The notes: generated by a model from the letters alone, not told the origin. 64,000 bases of DNA from Dysgonomonas mossii DSM 22836 (GCF_000213575.1 NZ_GL892007.1:124001-188000), one strand, 5' to 3'; shown: positions 1-9,979, counted from the stretch's first letter. Made by a program: numbers and translations.

Positions 1-1240
1 ATAGTAGTCCAACCTCTATAGCTACCGTAAGGTCAAATATTACCGTCAGGAAGAATGTAATCAACAATACGGCAATATCCGACTTCTGATTTCTCAAAAG
101 AGATTTGAATGTACGCCACTCACTCATATTGTATGATACAATAACAAGTATTCCGGCAAGACAAGCCATGGGGATGTATTGAGCCAAGGGCATAAACAGA
201 AGTAAAATAAGCAACAATACCACTGCATGTATGATTCCGGCGATAGGAGTTCGTCCTCCGTTGTTAATATTGGTCATCGTACGAGCAATAGCTCCTGTTG
301 CAGGTATACCACCAAACAAAGGTGTCACAATATTCGCCACTCCCTGCGCTATAAGCTCAGTGTTTGAATTATGCTTCTCCCCTCCGATCACACCATCTGC
401 AACCGTCGCCGACAAAAGAGATTCTATAGCACCAAGCATCGCTATAGTGATAGCAACAGGTAACAAATCTATAATTGCAGCCATATTAATGACCGGAATT
501 TCTGCATCGGGAATTTCGGCCTTTATTCTGAAGCGATCCCCAATAGTATCTATCACTTCTATGCCGACATACGTTTTTAATAGATATACAACTACTGTTA
601 TTATTAAAATTGCGACGAGCGACCCCGGAACCTTTTTCACAATGCGGGGAGTCATTACAATTATAAATATACTGGCTATACTGATAAGTGTATTCCACCA
701 GTTGATCGTTCCAAAATATTTAAAATACATTATCCATTTTCCAATAAAATCTCCGGGTAGTTTTTCACCGCCAAAGTTCAATCCGAAAACATCTGCTATC
801 TGGGTTGTAAATATAGTAACGGCGATACCGCTTGTAAAACCTACAATAATAGGATATGGTATAAATTTTATAATCTTCCCTAGCTTAAACACACCTAAAA
901 GGACGAGTATAACACCCGAGATAATAGTTGCAATAATAAGTCCCTTGATGCCATGGGTTTGAACAACTCCATATACAATAACGATAAAAGCTCCTGTTGG
1001 TCCCCCAATCTGTACCCGACTTCCACCCATGAACGATATAATAAATCCGGCAATAATGGCGGTTATAATACCCTTTTCGGGAGTAACACCCGATGCTATA
1101 CCAAAAGCCAAAGCAAGAGGCAGGGCAACAATGCCGACTATAAGGCCAGACATCAGGTCGTTTATGAATTTTTCTTTATTGTATGTTCTTAAGGAAATAA
1201 ATAGCTGAGGAGTAAAGTCTTTTAGGAAATCTTTTTTCAT
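1..1240 (-). CDS. SulP-family anion permease (3' end cut by window edge)
   Basis: The reverse strand reads from an ATG at 1240 through the left edge without a stop, giving about 413 residues. It begins MKKDFLKDFTPQLF and then shows the typical first SulP helices (DLMSGLIVGIVALPLALAFG, the GGPTGAF motif). Multiple hydrophobic segments follow, including the conserved FGGIPATGAIART region. SulP proteins are inner-membrane transporters for sulfate, bicarbonate or dicarboxylates, usually with a C-terminal cytoplasmic STAS domain. That domain would lie beyond the edge and cannot be seen here. The substrate cannot be assigned from sequence alone. A candidate promoter lies about 150 bp upstream. Family assignment is firm; specificity is unknown. 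Confidence 0.9.
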   Translation of the reverse strand, partial: MKKDFLKDFTPQLFISLRTYNKEKFINDLMSGLIVGIVALPLALAFGIASGVTPEKGIITAIIAGFIISFMGGSRVQIGGPTGAFIVIVYGVVQTHGIKGLIIATIISGVILVLLGVFKLGKIIKFIPYPIIVGFTSGIAVTIFTTQIADVFGLNFGGEKLPGDFIGKWIMYFKYFGTINWWNTLISIASIFIIVMTPRIVKKVPGSLVAILIITVVVYLLKTYVGIEVIDTIGDRFRIKAEIPDAEIPVINMAAIIDLLPVAITIAMLGAIESLLSATVADGVIGGEKHNSNTELIAQGVANIVTPLFGGIPATGAIARTMTNINNGGRTPIAGIIHAVVLLLILLLFMPLAQYIPMACLAGILVIVSYNMSEWRTFKSLLRNQKSDIAVLLITFFLTVIFDLTVAIEVGLL

Positions 1241-1387
1241 AACAAACGAGGAATGGATTAATGTGATTTATTATTTGCTATAAAATACATAAAAAATATA
1301 ACATTCTGAAATTATAACATTTAGAAGTACTTATATAATCTCTTCCAACGATACAATAACAAGTCCTGATGTTCAATTTTCAGGGCA

Positions 1388-1395
1388 CAAAGGTA
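1388..1395 (-). promoter_or_regulatory. Candidate -7 box for the SulP gene
   Basis: On the reverse strand this reads TACCTTTG, matching the Bacteroidetes -7 consensus TAnnTTTG. An A/T-rich TTTTCT element lies about 24-30 bp upstream, a weak -33. It would give a leader of roughly 140 nt before the SulP start. Confidence 0.4.
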
Positions 1396-1437
1396 TAAAA
1401 TCATTTGAATTCTTTCTTAGAAAAGGATTTTAAATAT

Positions 1438-1445
1438 TAAATTTG
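1438..1445 (+). promoter_or_regulatory. Candidate -7 box for rubrerythrin
   Basis: TAAATTTG matches TAnnTTTG and lies 35 bp before the rbr start. A TTTC at 1412-1415 is only a rough -33 match, with a spacer of about 22. It is back to back with the SulP candidate promoter. Confidence 0.45.
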
Positions 1446-1479
1446 TAAAAATCATTTTTTTAAAACTATCATCAAAGTT

Positions 1480-2058
1480 ATGGAAAAAAGTATTAAAGGC
1501 ACAGAAACAGAAAAATGCCTACTGAAATCTTTTGCCGGAGAATCTCAGGCAAGAATGCGTTATACAATGTTTGCAAGCACTGCTAAGAAAGAAGGATATG
1601 AGCAAATAGCAGCCATATTCCTTGAAACAGCAGATCAGGAAAAAGAGCATGCAAAACGTATGTTTAAATTTCTAGAAGGCGGTATGGTTGAAATAACAGC
1701 TATGTATCCTGCCGGAAAAGTTGGTACTACCGAAGAAAATCTAATTGAAGCGGCAGCCGGAGAACATGAAGAATGGGCTATTGATTACCCTGCATTTGCT
1801 GAAATAGCAGAGAAAGAAGGATTCAAAGAAATTGCAGTAATGTACCGAATGATAGCAAAAGTAGAAAACATGCACGAAGATCGCTACAAAGCTCTATTGG
1901 CTCGTGTACAGAGTAATGGTGTTTTCTCTCGCGAAGAAGCTATCGACTGGCAATGCCGCAACTGTGGTTTTGTGATCAAAAGCAAGGTAGCACCAAAGAC
2001 CTGTCCTGCTTGCCTTCACCCACAAGCTTATTTCGAACCACTTAAATGGAATTTCTAA
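1480..2058 (+). CDS. rbr: Rubrerythrin
   Basis: This 192-residue cytoplasmic peroxide-scavenging protein has the standard two-domain layout. Residues 1-145 form a ferritin-like diiron four-helix domain: GES at 20-22 and the E54xxH57 motif in DQEKEHAKR, with a second E/ExxH set in the later helices (the KVENMHEDRY stretch). A C-terminal rubredoxin-like FeS4 domain carries CRNCG and CPAC. Rubrerythrins reduce hydrogen peroxide with electrons from rubredoxin or NAD(P)H and are common in anaerobic Bacteroidales. Length and both metal sites are complete. The gene is monocistronic, with its own candidate promoter and a shared terminator with the convergent sigma-factor gene. Confidence 0.96.
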   Translation: MEKSIKGTETEKCLLKSFAGESQARMRYTMFASTAKKEGYEQIAAIFLETADQEKEHAKRMFKFLEGGMVEITAMYPAGKVGTTEENLIEAAAGEHEEWAIDYPAFAEIAEKEGFKEIAVMYRMIAKVENMHEDRYKALLARVQSNGVFSREEAIDWQCRNCGFVIKSKVAPKTCPACLHPQAYFEPLKWNF

Positions 2059-2092
2059 ACAGAAATTTTAATTAGATTTCGCAAAAAAGAAA

Positions 2093-2121
2093 AAAGGGAA
2101 TTAGTTTTACTAGTTCCCTTT
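2093..2121. terminator. Bidirectional terminator between rbr and rpoD
   Basis: AAAGGGAATTAG pairs with CTAGTTCCCTTT (12 bp with one G-T type mismatch) around a TTTTA loop. It is A-rich before and T-rich after, so it can end both convergent transcripts. Confidence 0.8.
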
Positions 2122-2149
2122 ATAATTTTAAATACTCGACTATTTATTT

Positions 2150-3010
2150 TTAGCCTAAGTAACTCTTCAATAATTTACTTCTTGAATTTTGTCTTAAACG
2201 CTTAATTGCTTTCTCCTTAATTTGACGTACACGCTCACGTGTCAATTGAAACTTATCACCAATTTCTTCAAGGGTCATTTCTTGATACCCAATACCGAAG
2301 AACATTTTGATAATCTCACTTTCCCTTTCTGTCAATGTTGATAATGCACGTTCGATCTCCTGCTGGAGCGATTCGTTTATCAACTTACGGTCTGCAATTG
2401 GGGCGTCATCATTTACAAGTACGTCTAACAGACTGTTGTCTTCTCCTTCAACGAAAGGAGCATCCATAGAAATGTGTCGTCCTGAAACTTTTAGCGAATC
2501 GGCGATTTTATCAACCGGTATATCTAATTGCTCTGCTAGCTCTTCTGCCGATGGCTTGCGTTCGTTTTCCTGCTCAAACTTAGAAAATGCCTTGCTGATC
2601 TTATTCAGCGAGCCTACCTGGTTGAGCGGAAGGCGTACGATACGCGATTGTTCCGCTAAAGCTTGCAATATAGATTGGCGAATCCACCATACCGCATAAC
2701 TGATAAATTTAAACCCTCTGGTTTCGTCGAATTTTTCCGCAGCTTTGATTAGTCCCAAATTTCCCTCATTAATTAAGTCGGGCAAGCTTAATCCCTGATT
2801 CTGATATTGTTTTGCAACAGATACCACAAATCTAAGATTGGCTCTTGTAAGTTTTTCGAGTGCTGCTCGGTCACCTTTTTTAATAGCCTGCGCTAACTCT
2901 ACTTCTTCCTCGACCGTAATTAGATCTTCACGACCAATTTCTTGTAAATACTTGTCTAATGACGCGCTCTCGCGATTAGTAATTGACTTTGTAATCTTTA
3001 ACTGCCTCAT
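2150..3010 (-). CDS. rpoD: RNA polymerase primary sigma factor (RpoD/SigA)
   Basis: This 286-residue protein is the short primary sigma typical of Bacteroidetes. It lacks region 1.1 and starts [15 protein letters not shown]. Region 1.2 ([16 protein letters not shown]) is followed by region 2 with the -10 recognition and melting segments ([33 protein letters not shown]). Region 3 and region 4 follow, the latter with a helix-turn-helix near the C-terminus ([20 protein letters not shown]). The Bacteroidetes housekeeping sigma reads the TTTG/TAnnTTTG promoters seen across this window. The gene stands alone between rbr and degQ. Confidence 0.95.
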   Translation of the reverse strand: MRQLKITKSITNRESASLDKYLQEIGREDLITVEEEVELAQAIKKGDRAALEKLTRANLRFVVSVAKQYQNQGLSLPDLINEGNLGLIKAAEKFDETRGFKFISYAVWWIRQSILQALAEQSRIVRLPLNQVGSLNKISKAFSKFEQENERKPSAEELAEQLDIPVDKIADSLKVSGRHISMDAPFVEGEDNSLLDVLVNDDAPIADRKLINESLQQEIERALSTLTERESEIIKMFFGIGYQEMTLEEIGDKFQLTRERVRQIKEKAIKRLRQNSRSKLLKSYLG

Positions 3011-3048
3011 ATACAGATATGTATAATAAAATACCCCAAAAATGTTTG

Positions 3049-3056
3049 CAAATATA
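3049..3056 (-). promoter_or_regulatory. Candidate -7 box for rpoD
   Basis: Reverse-strand TATATTTG matches TAnnTTTG, 39 bp upstream of the rpoD start. The -33 position about 20 bp further holds TGGTG rather than TTTG, so the match is partial. Confidence 0.45.
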
Positions 3057-3164
3057 GTAAAAAAATACTAGATAGTCACCATCAACAGTCTGGTTTTATT
3101 GTTGAATGGCTTAAATAGTACTTATTAAAAAGAATATTATTTTGTACTTCATAAAGTTTATACA

Positions 3165-3216
3165 TATAAATAACGCTTAAGTAACATTATTGTTTTGAAC
3201 TTAAGCGTTATTTATA
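3165..3216 (-). terminator. Strong hairpin after degQ
   Basis: An 18-bp perfect stem (arms 3165-3182 and 3199-3216, core AACGCTTAAGT) encloses a 16-nt loop. It sits 21 bp beyond the degQ stop and is AT-rich on its outer edge. It separates the degQ transcript from rpoD, which lies downstream on the same strand. Confidence 0.75.
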
Positions 3217-3236
3217 TTTTAATACGAATATGATAC

Positions 3237-4748
3237 TTATTCGCTAAGATCTACCGCATAATATTTCCTTGCACCGGATGGGGTTATTCCGGATATAAAC
3301 AATACTTTATCCTGACTGCCTGCTGTTGATGTGATAATGTTTTCTACCTGACTTGGAGATGATACAGGTTGATTATTTATCTTCTGAATAATAAAACCTT
3401 TGCTTATTCCTTCTTTGTAGAATTTACCACCATTGTCTACACCTGCTACTTCAACACCATAGCTTACGCCTAAGTCTTTCTTCTTGTCAGCCGATAGCTC
3501 TTTGAAGGCAGCACCTACAGCAGCTATACCGTCGCCTTTTTTGACTACAGATGTATTGCCCGAACTATTTTTAAGTGTAACATCATAAGTCTTAGTAGAG
3601 CTTCCTCGGATTATATCTACTTTTACCTTATCTCCCGGACGGAACCTGTTTACCTGATCTTGAAGTTCACTCACTCCCTTAACCTTCACGCCATTGATAG
3701 CTGTAATCACATCACCTTCCTCTAATCCTGCTTGTTTGGCCGGACTCATTTCTGCAAAACCACCAACATAAGCACCTTCATTTGCTTTAAGGCCTTTAGT
3801 TTTGTCCGGATTAGCTTCCTTCGCTACAGAAATATCCTGAATCATAACACCCAGCACTGCGCGTTGCACAGTCCCGTATTCTTTTATATCTGCTACAACT
3901 TTTCCTGCGATAGAGATAGGAACTGCAAAACCATATCCGGCAAAGTCACCAGTTTGTGAATAGATGGCAGTGTTGATACCGACTAGTTCTCCGTTTGTAT
4001 TTACAAGCGCACCACCACTGTTTCCTCTATTAATAGCAGCATCTGTCTGTATAAACGATTGGATATCTCCACTATTTGCACCGATACCTCCACGACCTTT
4101 AGCGCTTACAATTCCGGCGGTTACTGTAGATGTCAGGTTGAAAGGATTCCCTACTGCCAACACCCATTCTCCTACTTTCAAGTTATCTGAATTACCAAAT
4201 GGTATATATGGAAAATCATTCCCTTCTATTTTCAGCAAGGCAATATCTGTCTGCGGGTCTGTACCTATTAGCTTAGCTGTAAACTTCCTATTGTCGTTCA
4301 ATGTAACCTCTATCTCATTTGCCTTGTCAATCACGTGATTGTTAGTAACAATATAACCATCTTTTGAGATAATAACACCCGAGCCAAAGCCTACACTAGG
4401 CTGGGGAGTACCAAAATCCTGTCCTCTATCCCCAAATCCGAAGAAATATTCGAATGGATCAATTGCTCTTTGACGTCCTTGTACAGGAGCCTGAGATTTT
4501 ACTGTTGATTTTATATGCACCACTGCATGTACCGAGTTTTCAGCCGCTTTAGTAAAATCAGGGTATCCTTCCGCTGTCAAGCTCGCCAAATGAACACCTT
4601 TTTGATTGAACTCTCCCCCATAATTATAAAAATCGGATGAGCTATATCCTCTACGATGATCCATAAAAGTATACATACCGTAAGTAGCACCTATACTCAC
4701 TAATGCAACCAACGCATAGGTTGAAATATTTTTCCAAATCTTTTTCAT
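3237..4748 (-). CDS. degQ: Periplasmic serine endoprotease DegQ/HtrA (Do family)
   Basis: From the ATG at 4748 the product is about 503 residues; an in-frame ATG two codons upstream at 4754 is possible. A hydrophobic N-terminal segment (residues 9-28) acts as signal or anchor. The trypsin-like domain carries an intact triad: His in TNNHVID (about 138), Asp in TDIALLKI (about 168) and Ser in GNSGGAL (about 244). Two PDZ domains follow: AVLGVMIQDISV through the 390s, then GVSYGVEVAGVDNGG to the end. DegQ-type proteases degrade or refold misfolded envelope proteins. The gene is monocistronic with a strong terminator. An AT-rich 560-bp gap separates it from the divergent symporter. Confidence 0.93.
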   Translation of the reverse strand: MKKIWKNISTYALVALVSIGATYGMYTFMDHRRGYSSSDFYNYGGEFNQKGVHLASLTAEGYPDFTKAAENSVHAVVHIKSTVKSQAPVQGRQRAIDPFEYFFGFGDRGQDFGTPQPSVGFGSGVIISKDGYIVTNNHVIDKANEIEVTLNDNRKFTAKLIGTDPQTDIALLKIEGNDFPYIPFGNSDNLKVGEWVLAVGNPFNLTSTVTAGIVSAKGRGGIGANSGDIQSFIQTDAAINRGNSGGALVNTNGELVGINTAIYSQTGDFAGYGFAVPISIAGKVVADIKEYGTVQRAVLGVMIQDISVAKEANPDKTKGLKANEGAYVGGFAEMSPAKQAGLEEGDVITAINGVKVKGVSELQDQVNRFRPGDKVKVDIIRGSSTKTYDVTLKNSSGNTSVVKKGDGIAAVGAAFKELSADKKKDLGVSYGVEVAGVDNGGKFYKEGISKGFIIQKINNQPVSSPSQVENIITSTAGSQDKVLFISGITPSGARKYYAVDLSE

Positions 4749-4754
4749 ATGCAA

Positions 4755-5312
4755 GTATCTTTAATTATTTAATAACTGATTATTATCATTCAATTTATTT
4801 TCAAATTTAAATACAAAAACTGTACACTTGATACAAGATAAGACTATTTTTTAACACTTTTAACCGAGTAAAAATCCTTTATTATTATTTTAACAATTGG
4901 GGCAGACTTTTTGTCTGATTTATAAAGTTATAATGTCCTTTTTTATCACAAATCGCCTAGTTTATCAATCAGTTTAAGGGATAAGAACAACCAGACACAA
5001 AATCAGGAGGTTCTCTGCAATATAATAACATAGGCTTTCATTCATATACTTGTTTATTAATAGTCATTTTTAGAAAAAACATATCCACCGAATTATTTTC
5101 AAGTTCTTTATTTCTTACCTTTAGCCCTGCATAATTATTTTAAGTAAAACTTAAAAATTGATTCAGATATAAACCTATGTCAAATTGTCACTTCTCAGTA
5201 TGTTTCTCTACATTGGCAAATATAAAGATGACTGACGTTGAATATATAAGCAATACTGTTTACATAGAATCGTTTTACAGGAATATATAATGAATATATA
5301 GCAAATCATCTT
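4755..5312. other. Intergenic region between divergent degQ and symporter genes
   Basis: This 558-bp AT-rich gap has no convincing ORF. On the reverse strand a TAAATTTG (4802-4809) fits the -7 consensus for degQ, but no good -33 lies at the right distance. A small hairpin, CAGAC-TTTTT-GTCTG at 4903-4917, is the only other structure I see. No RNA family was recognised. Confidence 0.5.
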
Positions 5313-6767
5313 ATGGGAATCTACATACTTGTTATTATTGCAGTCTATTTTACAACGCTGTTAGTTATTTCTCATTTTGTAAGTAAAAAAAGTAGCGATA
5401 ATGAAGCATTCTTTTTAGGAAACAGGCAATCTCCTTGGTTTGTAGTTGCCATAGCTATGATTGGCACATCCATCTCGGGAGTAAGCTTTGTGTCTGTTCC
5501 GGGAATGGTAGGTAAATTTGATATGACATACATGCAAATGGTGTTTGGGTTTACTGTTGGATATTTCATAATAGCCTTTATATTACTTCCCCTATATTAC
5601 AAGCTAAATCTGACGACTATATATGGTTATTTGGAAAAGCGTTTTGGCTTTTATTCTTATAAAACGGGGGCATTCTTTTTTATCTTATCTAAAATCATCG
5701 GGGCTGCCGCACGCCTATATCTAGTAGCTATTATATTGCAAACTCTTGTTTTCGATCAATGGAATATTCCATTTTTCGCAACTGTTACCGGTATCATTCT
5801 ACTTATCTGGGCATATACATTTCGCAGTGGTATCAAGACCATTATATGGACAGACACACTACAAACCTCATCTCTGATACTGGGTGTTATACTCATTATA
5901 TGGCAGATTGCATCAAAGATGAACTTAGATATATCACAAGCAGTGAATGTGATCAGCAATAACGAACACTCCCGCATATTTGTTTTTGACGATTGGGCTT
6001 CCCGTCAAAACTTTTTCAAACAATTCCTTAGCGGAATATTCATTACAATTGTAATGACAGGACTCGATCAGGATATGATGCAGAAGAACTTAACATGCAA
6101 GAACCTGAAAGATGCACAAAAAAACATGATCACATACGGATTTGCATTTATCCCTATCAATCTTCTATTTTTATCATTAGGAGTCTTGCTGCTATTGTTT
6201 GCGAGCCAATTTAATATCACCCTACCCGAACACTCCGATCAAATATTGCCCGTAATGGCAACCGAATATTTAGGATTTCCCGTACTTATATTTTTCACTA
6301 TCGGTATAATTGCAGCTGCCTTCTCCAGTGCTGATTCGGCATTAGCCGCATTAACAACATCCGTATGTATAGATATCCTTAATATCAAACGAGATAATGA
6401 CGAGCAAGCAAAGAAGACAAGAAAAAGAGTACATCAACTCGTTAGTTTGGCATTTTTACTGGTGATCCTTATCATAAATTCTATTCATCAAGAAAACGTA
6501 TTGGACACAATTTACAAAGTAGCATCATATACTTATGGCCCATTGCTTGGCTTATTCTTCTTCGGTCTTTTCTCAAAAGTTAGCATACGAGATAGGTATG
6601 TGCCATATATATGCATACTCGCACCCGCACTAAGCTATCTCATTGAATTTCTTTCCCTAAGGTTATTTTCTTACACGGTAGGATATGAAATATTATTACT
6701 TAACGGACTGTTAACCGCTATTGGTTTATTGTGCCTGAAGCACGATAAACAAACAACATCTGTATAG
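5313..6767 (+). CDS. Sodium:solute symporter family protein
   Basis: The 484-residue integral membrane protein has about 13 predicted hydrophobic helices. SSS-family landmarks include SDNEAFFLGNRQSPWFVVA near the N-terminus, the GTSISGVSFVSVPG segment of the unwound first core helix, and AAFSSADSALAALTTSVCID in the later core, which bears the Na+-site serines. Members couple sodium influx to uptake of sugars, amino acids, sialic acid or other solutes; the substrate cannot be told here. The start at 5313 begins MGIYILVIIAVYF. The glpE-like gene starts 44 bp downstream on the same strand and is probably co-transcribed. Confidence 0.88.
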   Translation: MGIYILVIIAVYFTTLLVISHFVSKKSSDNEAFFLGNRQSPWFVVAIAMIGTSISGVSFVSVPGMVGKFDMTYMQMVFGFTVGYFIIAFILLPLYYKLNLTTIYGYLEKRFGFYSYKTGAFFFILSKIIGAAARLYLVAIILQTLVFDQWNIPFFATVTGIILLIWAYTFRSGIKTIIWTDTLQTSSLILGVILIIWQIASKMNLDISQAVNVISNNEHSRIFVFDDWASRQNFFKQFLSGIFITIVMTGLDQDMMQKNLTCKNLKDAQKNMITYGFAFIPINLLFLSLGVLLLLFASQFNITLPEHSDQILPVMATEYLGFPVLIFFTIGIIAAAFSSADSALAALTTSVCIDILNIKRDNDEQAKKTRKRVHQLVSLAFLLVILIINSIHQENVLDTIYKVASYTYGPLLGLFFFGLFSKVSIRDRYVPYICILAPALSYLIEFLSLRLFSYTVGYEILLLNGLLTAIGLLCLKHDKQTTSV

Positions 6768-6811
6768 TTTTGTTATAGTAATATATATAAAATTAAAAGA
6801 TGTAGACTATT

Positions 6812-7114
6812 ATGGCATTTAAACATATCAATCCCTCTCAAGCTAAAGCATTATTGGATGAGAATCACGCAGTACTTGTAGACATTAGAGATGAGCTAAG
6901 CTTCAGCCTTTCTCATGATGATCGAGCAATAAATCTTTCTCAATCATCCTTACCTAAATTTCTATCCGAGACCGAAAAAGATACTCCGGTATTGGTAATT
7001 TGTTACCATGGTAACAGTAGCCAACTTGCAGCAGATTTTTTATCGCAACACGGATTCTCAGATGTATATAGTATTGATGGAGGATATGAAGAATGGAAAG
7101 AATGGAAAGAATAA
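6812..7114 (+). CDS. glpE: GlpE-type thiosulfate sulfurtransferase (single-domain rhodanese)
   Basis: The 100-residue cytoplasmic protein has one rhodanese domain. The active-site loop VICYHGNSS carries the persulfide-forming Cys64, and CYHGxSS is the GlpE signature loop. The N-terminus (FKHINPSQAKALL) and the VDIRDELSFSLSH stretch match GlpE. It transfers sulfane sulfur from thiosulfate to acceptors such as cyanide or thioredoxin. No signal peptide is present, unlike the second rhodanese at 14555-14923. It lies just after the symporter gene and before a hairpin terminator. Confidence 0.88.
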   Translation: MAFKHINPSQAKALLDENHAVLVDIRDELSFSLSHDDRAINLSQSSLPKFLSETEKDTPVLVICYHGNSSQLAADFLSQHGFSDVYSIDGGYEEWKEWKE

Positions 7115-7122
7115 GAAATAAA

Positions 7123-7144
7123 AAAAGCTAAGTTTACAGCTTTT
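7123..7144 (+). terminator. Terminator after glpE
   Basis: AAAAGCT pairs with AGCTTTT around an 8-nt loop, starting 9 bp after the stop codon. The stem is short but correctly placed. Confidence 0.5.
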
Positions 7145-7231
7145 CAAGCCAAGATCTTCGCACACATTCTAAGCTGCTTATGTATATTGAATGTGTGGTA
7201 TTCATATTATTAATTTAAAACAACCCAATCC

Positions 7232-7900
7232 ATGAAAAATAAACATTTTACAATTCTATACCTGATACTTCTGCCGATATTGTCATATGCACAAGATGAC
7301 TCGGGTTCTAAATTTTTATTTGAAAAATTTGAGAAAGGAAAAGTAATATACAAGAAGGGAAGCACAACTACAGCCTCCTTCAATTATGATATACTTACAG
7401 GGAAAATGGTATTTATGGGAGATAATAACCTCATTATGGAGCTAGCAAACCCATCTCTTATATCCTTTATTAATATCAATGACCGAGTCTTTGAGCATAT
7501 AAAAAACGATGAGTTTTATGAAAAAGTAAAACTTAATTCAGAAACCTTACCCTTATATATAAGATGGCATTCTAGTTTTATAGCTAAAGGTAAAACAGGA
7601 GCTTATGGCATGAGGTCTGTCAACAACTCCTCTACTGAAATGAAAAATATAAATCAGGACTTCAATGGTCACACCCCTGATTTGGTGTTAGGTAAAGACG
7701 TTGTAAAGCAACCTAAAAATTCATATCTTTTAAAAATAAAAGGGAAGTTCCACAAATTCAACTCTTTTGACTCTTTAGCAAAAATATTTAAAAAGCACGA
7801 GCTTGAGATAAAAGGGCAACTAAAGGAATCAAATCTTGACTTCAAAAATATTGAAGATGTAAAAAAGGCGGTTGAATATTGTTCTCAATTTGTTGAATGA
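7232..7900 (+). CDS. Secreted protein of unknown function
   Basis: This 222-residue protein starts with a clear signal peptide (MKNKHFTILYLILLPILSYAQ, cleavage after the SYA). I do not recognise a family. The mature part begins DDSGSKFLFEKFEKGKV and contains beta-rich stretches (GKVIYKKGSTTTASFNYDI, GKMVFMGDNN). It ends in a Lys/Glu-rich helix (residues 185-222). The alternating pattern resembles small periplasmic Bacteroidetes proteins annotated only as hypothetical. It is flanked by gaps on both sides and looks monocistronic. Confidence 0.75.
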   Translation: MKNKHFTILYLILLPILSYAQDDSGSKFLFEKFEKGKVIYKKGSTTTASFNYDILTGKMVFMGDNNLIMELANPSLISFININDRVFEHIKNDEFYEKVKLNSETLPLYIRWHSSFIAKGKTGAYGMRSVNNSSTEMKNINQDFNGHTPDLVLGKDVVKQPKNSYLLKIKGKFHKFNSFDSLAKIFKKHELEIKGQLKESNLDFKNIEDVKKAVEYCSQFVE

Positions 7901-8127
7901 TATAAAAACGGAATTCCAATTATGCTTTTTCTCTAAAAAATATAGAAAAACGTAATTTATTTTTAAATATAAGAATTCTATTAGTTTAGCCTATCCGAAC
8001 ATAGAAAAGTTTTATTAACAAAGTAGTATTATTTTGATATTTTTCATATAAATAAGTTTGTTTATTCATGAATACTTTTTTCCTTTGTTTAAGATTAAAT
8101 AAATACTATCTGTTATTAAAGTAAGTA

Positions 8128-9975
8128 ATGCAAAACACAGTAAAAATTAAGGACGTAAAAGACATAGTCGTACGTTTTTCTGGCGATTCGGGAGATGGTA
8201 TGCAGTTAACCGGAACCATTTTCTCAAACCTCTCTGCTATCTTTGGAAATCAGATAGCTACATTCCCCGATTTTCCTGCAGAAATTAGAGCACCTCAAGG
8301 TACTCTGTATGGAGTTTCAGGCTTTCAAGTACATTTAGGTAACCAAATATACAACTCAGGTGATATGTCTGATGTGTTGGTTGCAATGAATCCTGCTGCT
8401 TTGAAAGTAAACGCCAAATCGTTGAAAAAAGATTCTGTTATAATTATCGACACAGACTCTTTCGGAAAACGTGATTTGGAAAAAGCTCTATTTGCTACAG
8501 AAGATCCATTTACAGAATTAGGACTGACAACACAGCAGATAATCTCCGTGCCGATAACAACTCTAACAAAGAGTAGTCTCGAAGGCATGGAAATGGATAT
8601 GAAATCTCGTGTCAGAAGTAAAAATATGTTTGCATTAGGACTTGTATGTTGGTTATTTAATCGTCCATTGGATGTGGCTAACCATATACTTTCTAACAAA
8701 TTTGCAAAGAAACCGATTTTGGTAGAAGCAAATCTTAAAGTATTAGCTGATGGATTTAATTACGGACATAATACCAATATGTCTATCTCTTCATATAGGG
8801 TAGAAACAGTAAATATCGACAAAGGATATTATATAGATATTAATGGAAATACAGCAACAGCATATGGATTGATTGCTGCTTCCGAGAATTCAGGGAAACC
8901 GCTGTTCTTGGGCTCATACCCAATTACTCCGGCAACAGACATTTTGCAAGAACTCGTTAAATTTAAACAATTAGGAGTTAAAGCAATTCAGGTAGAAGAT
9001 GAAATAGCCGGTGTATGTACGGCTATAGGTGCCAGTTTTGCGGGTAACTTAGCAGTTACATCCACATCCGGACCAGGTTTAGCCCTCAAAGGTGAAGCTA
9101 TAGGGTTGGCTGTAATGGCCGAATTGCCACTTATTGTTATCGATGTTCAACGAGGAGGCCCATCTACAGGCCTACCAACTAAAACAGAACAAACCGATCT
9201 CAGACAAGCACTATATGGCCGCAATGGCGAAAGTCCTATTGTAGTACTGGCAGCAGCGAGTCCTACAGATTGCTTTGATATGGCCTATTGGGCATCTAAG
9301 ATCGCATTAGAGCGTGTTATGCCTGTGATCCTGTTAACAGATGGTTATATAGCAAACGGTTCTTCGGCATGGCGTATTCCAGACTTAGACCAATATCCGG
9401 CAATAACTCCGCATGACATATCACAATACACAGGCAACGAATGGAATAGTGCTTTACGTAATGACGAAACAATGGTTCGCTATTGGGCTGAAGCAGGCTT
9501 AGAGGGTTATACACACCGCATTGGTGGGCTCGAAAAAGACTTTAAGACCGGAGCTATCTCTACCGACGCAGCCAACCATCAAAAAATGACTGATGTCAGA
9601 CAGCAAAAAGTAGATAAAGTGGCGGATATAATCCCACAACTGGAGCTAATTGGCGGAGAAGATGCAGAGTTGTTGGTTATTGGATGGGGTGGAACATACG
9701 GACATTTGCGAGAAGCTGTTGAAAAAATGAATACCCTCGGGCATAAAGTGGCTTTAGCTCATTTCCGGTTTATTAGTCCATTACCTAAAAATACAGAGTC
9801 GATACTCCGTAAATTTAAAAATATTATTGTTGCAGAGTTAAACAACGGTCAATTCGCAGGCTATTTGGTGGACAAAATCCCCGGATTGCAAGTATCACGT
9901 TACAACAAAGTGGAAGGACAGCCATTCGCTGTTTCCGAATTGATTGAAGCATTCACTAAGAAGTTAGGAGAGTAA
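8128..9975 (+). CDS. korA: 2-oxoacid:ferredoxin oxidoreductase subunit alpha (gamma-alpha fusion)
   Basis: The 615-residue protein joins a gamma domain (about 1-200, starting VRFSGDSGDGMQLTG) to an alpha pyrimidine-binding domain (about 230-600, with GSYPITPATDILQEL and VQRGGPSTGLPTKTEQ). This order is typical of KorA. With KorB it forms a thiamine-diphosphate enzyme that oxidatively decarboxylates 2-oxoglutarate or a related 2-oxoacid to the acyl-CoA and reduces ferredoxin. The reverse reaction can fix CO2 in anaerobes. Only 4 bp separate it from korB. The 2-oxoglutarate specificity is inferred from the two-subunit architecture. Confidence 0.92.
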   Translation: MQNTVKIKDVKDIVVRFSGDSGDGMQLTGTIFSNLSAIFGNQIATFPDFPAEIRAPQGTLYGVSGFQVHLGNQIYNSGDMSDVLVAMNPAALKVNAKSLKKDSVIIIDTDSFGKRDLEKALFATEDPFTELGLTTQQIISVPITTLTKSSLEGMEMDMKSRVRSKNMFALGLVCWLFNRPLDVANHILSNKFAKKPILVEANLKVLADGFNYGHNTNMSISSYRVETVNIDKGYYIDINGNTATAYGLIAASENSGKPLFLGSYPITPATDILQELVKFKQLGVKAIQVEDEIAGVCTAIGASFAGNLAVTSTSGPGLALKGEAIGLAVMAELPLIVIDVQRGGPSTGLPTKTEQTDLRQALYGRNGESPIVVLAAASPTDCFDMAYWASKIALERVMPVILLTDGYIANGSSAWRIPDLDQYPAITPHDISQYTGNEWNSALRNDETMVRYWAEAGLEGYTHRIGGLEKDFKTGAISTDAANHQKMTDVRQQKVDKVADIIPQLELIGGEDAELLVIGWGGTYGHLREAVEKMNTLGHKVALAHFRFISPLPKNTESILRKFKNIIVAELNNGQFAGYLVDKIPGLQVSRYNKVEGQPFAVSELIEAFTKKLGE

Positions 9976-9979
9976 AATT

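Noticed and set aside
231-962. 243-codon forward frame
   Set aside because: It is the antisense of the SulP gene, whose reverse frame shows clear family motifs.
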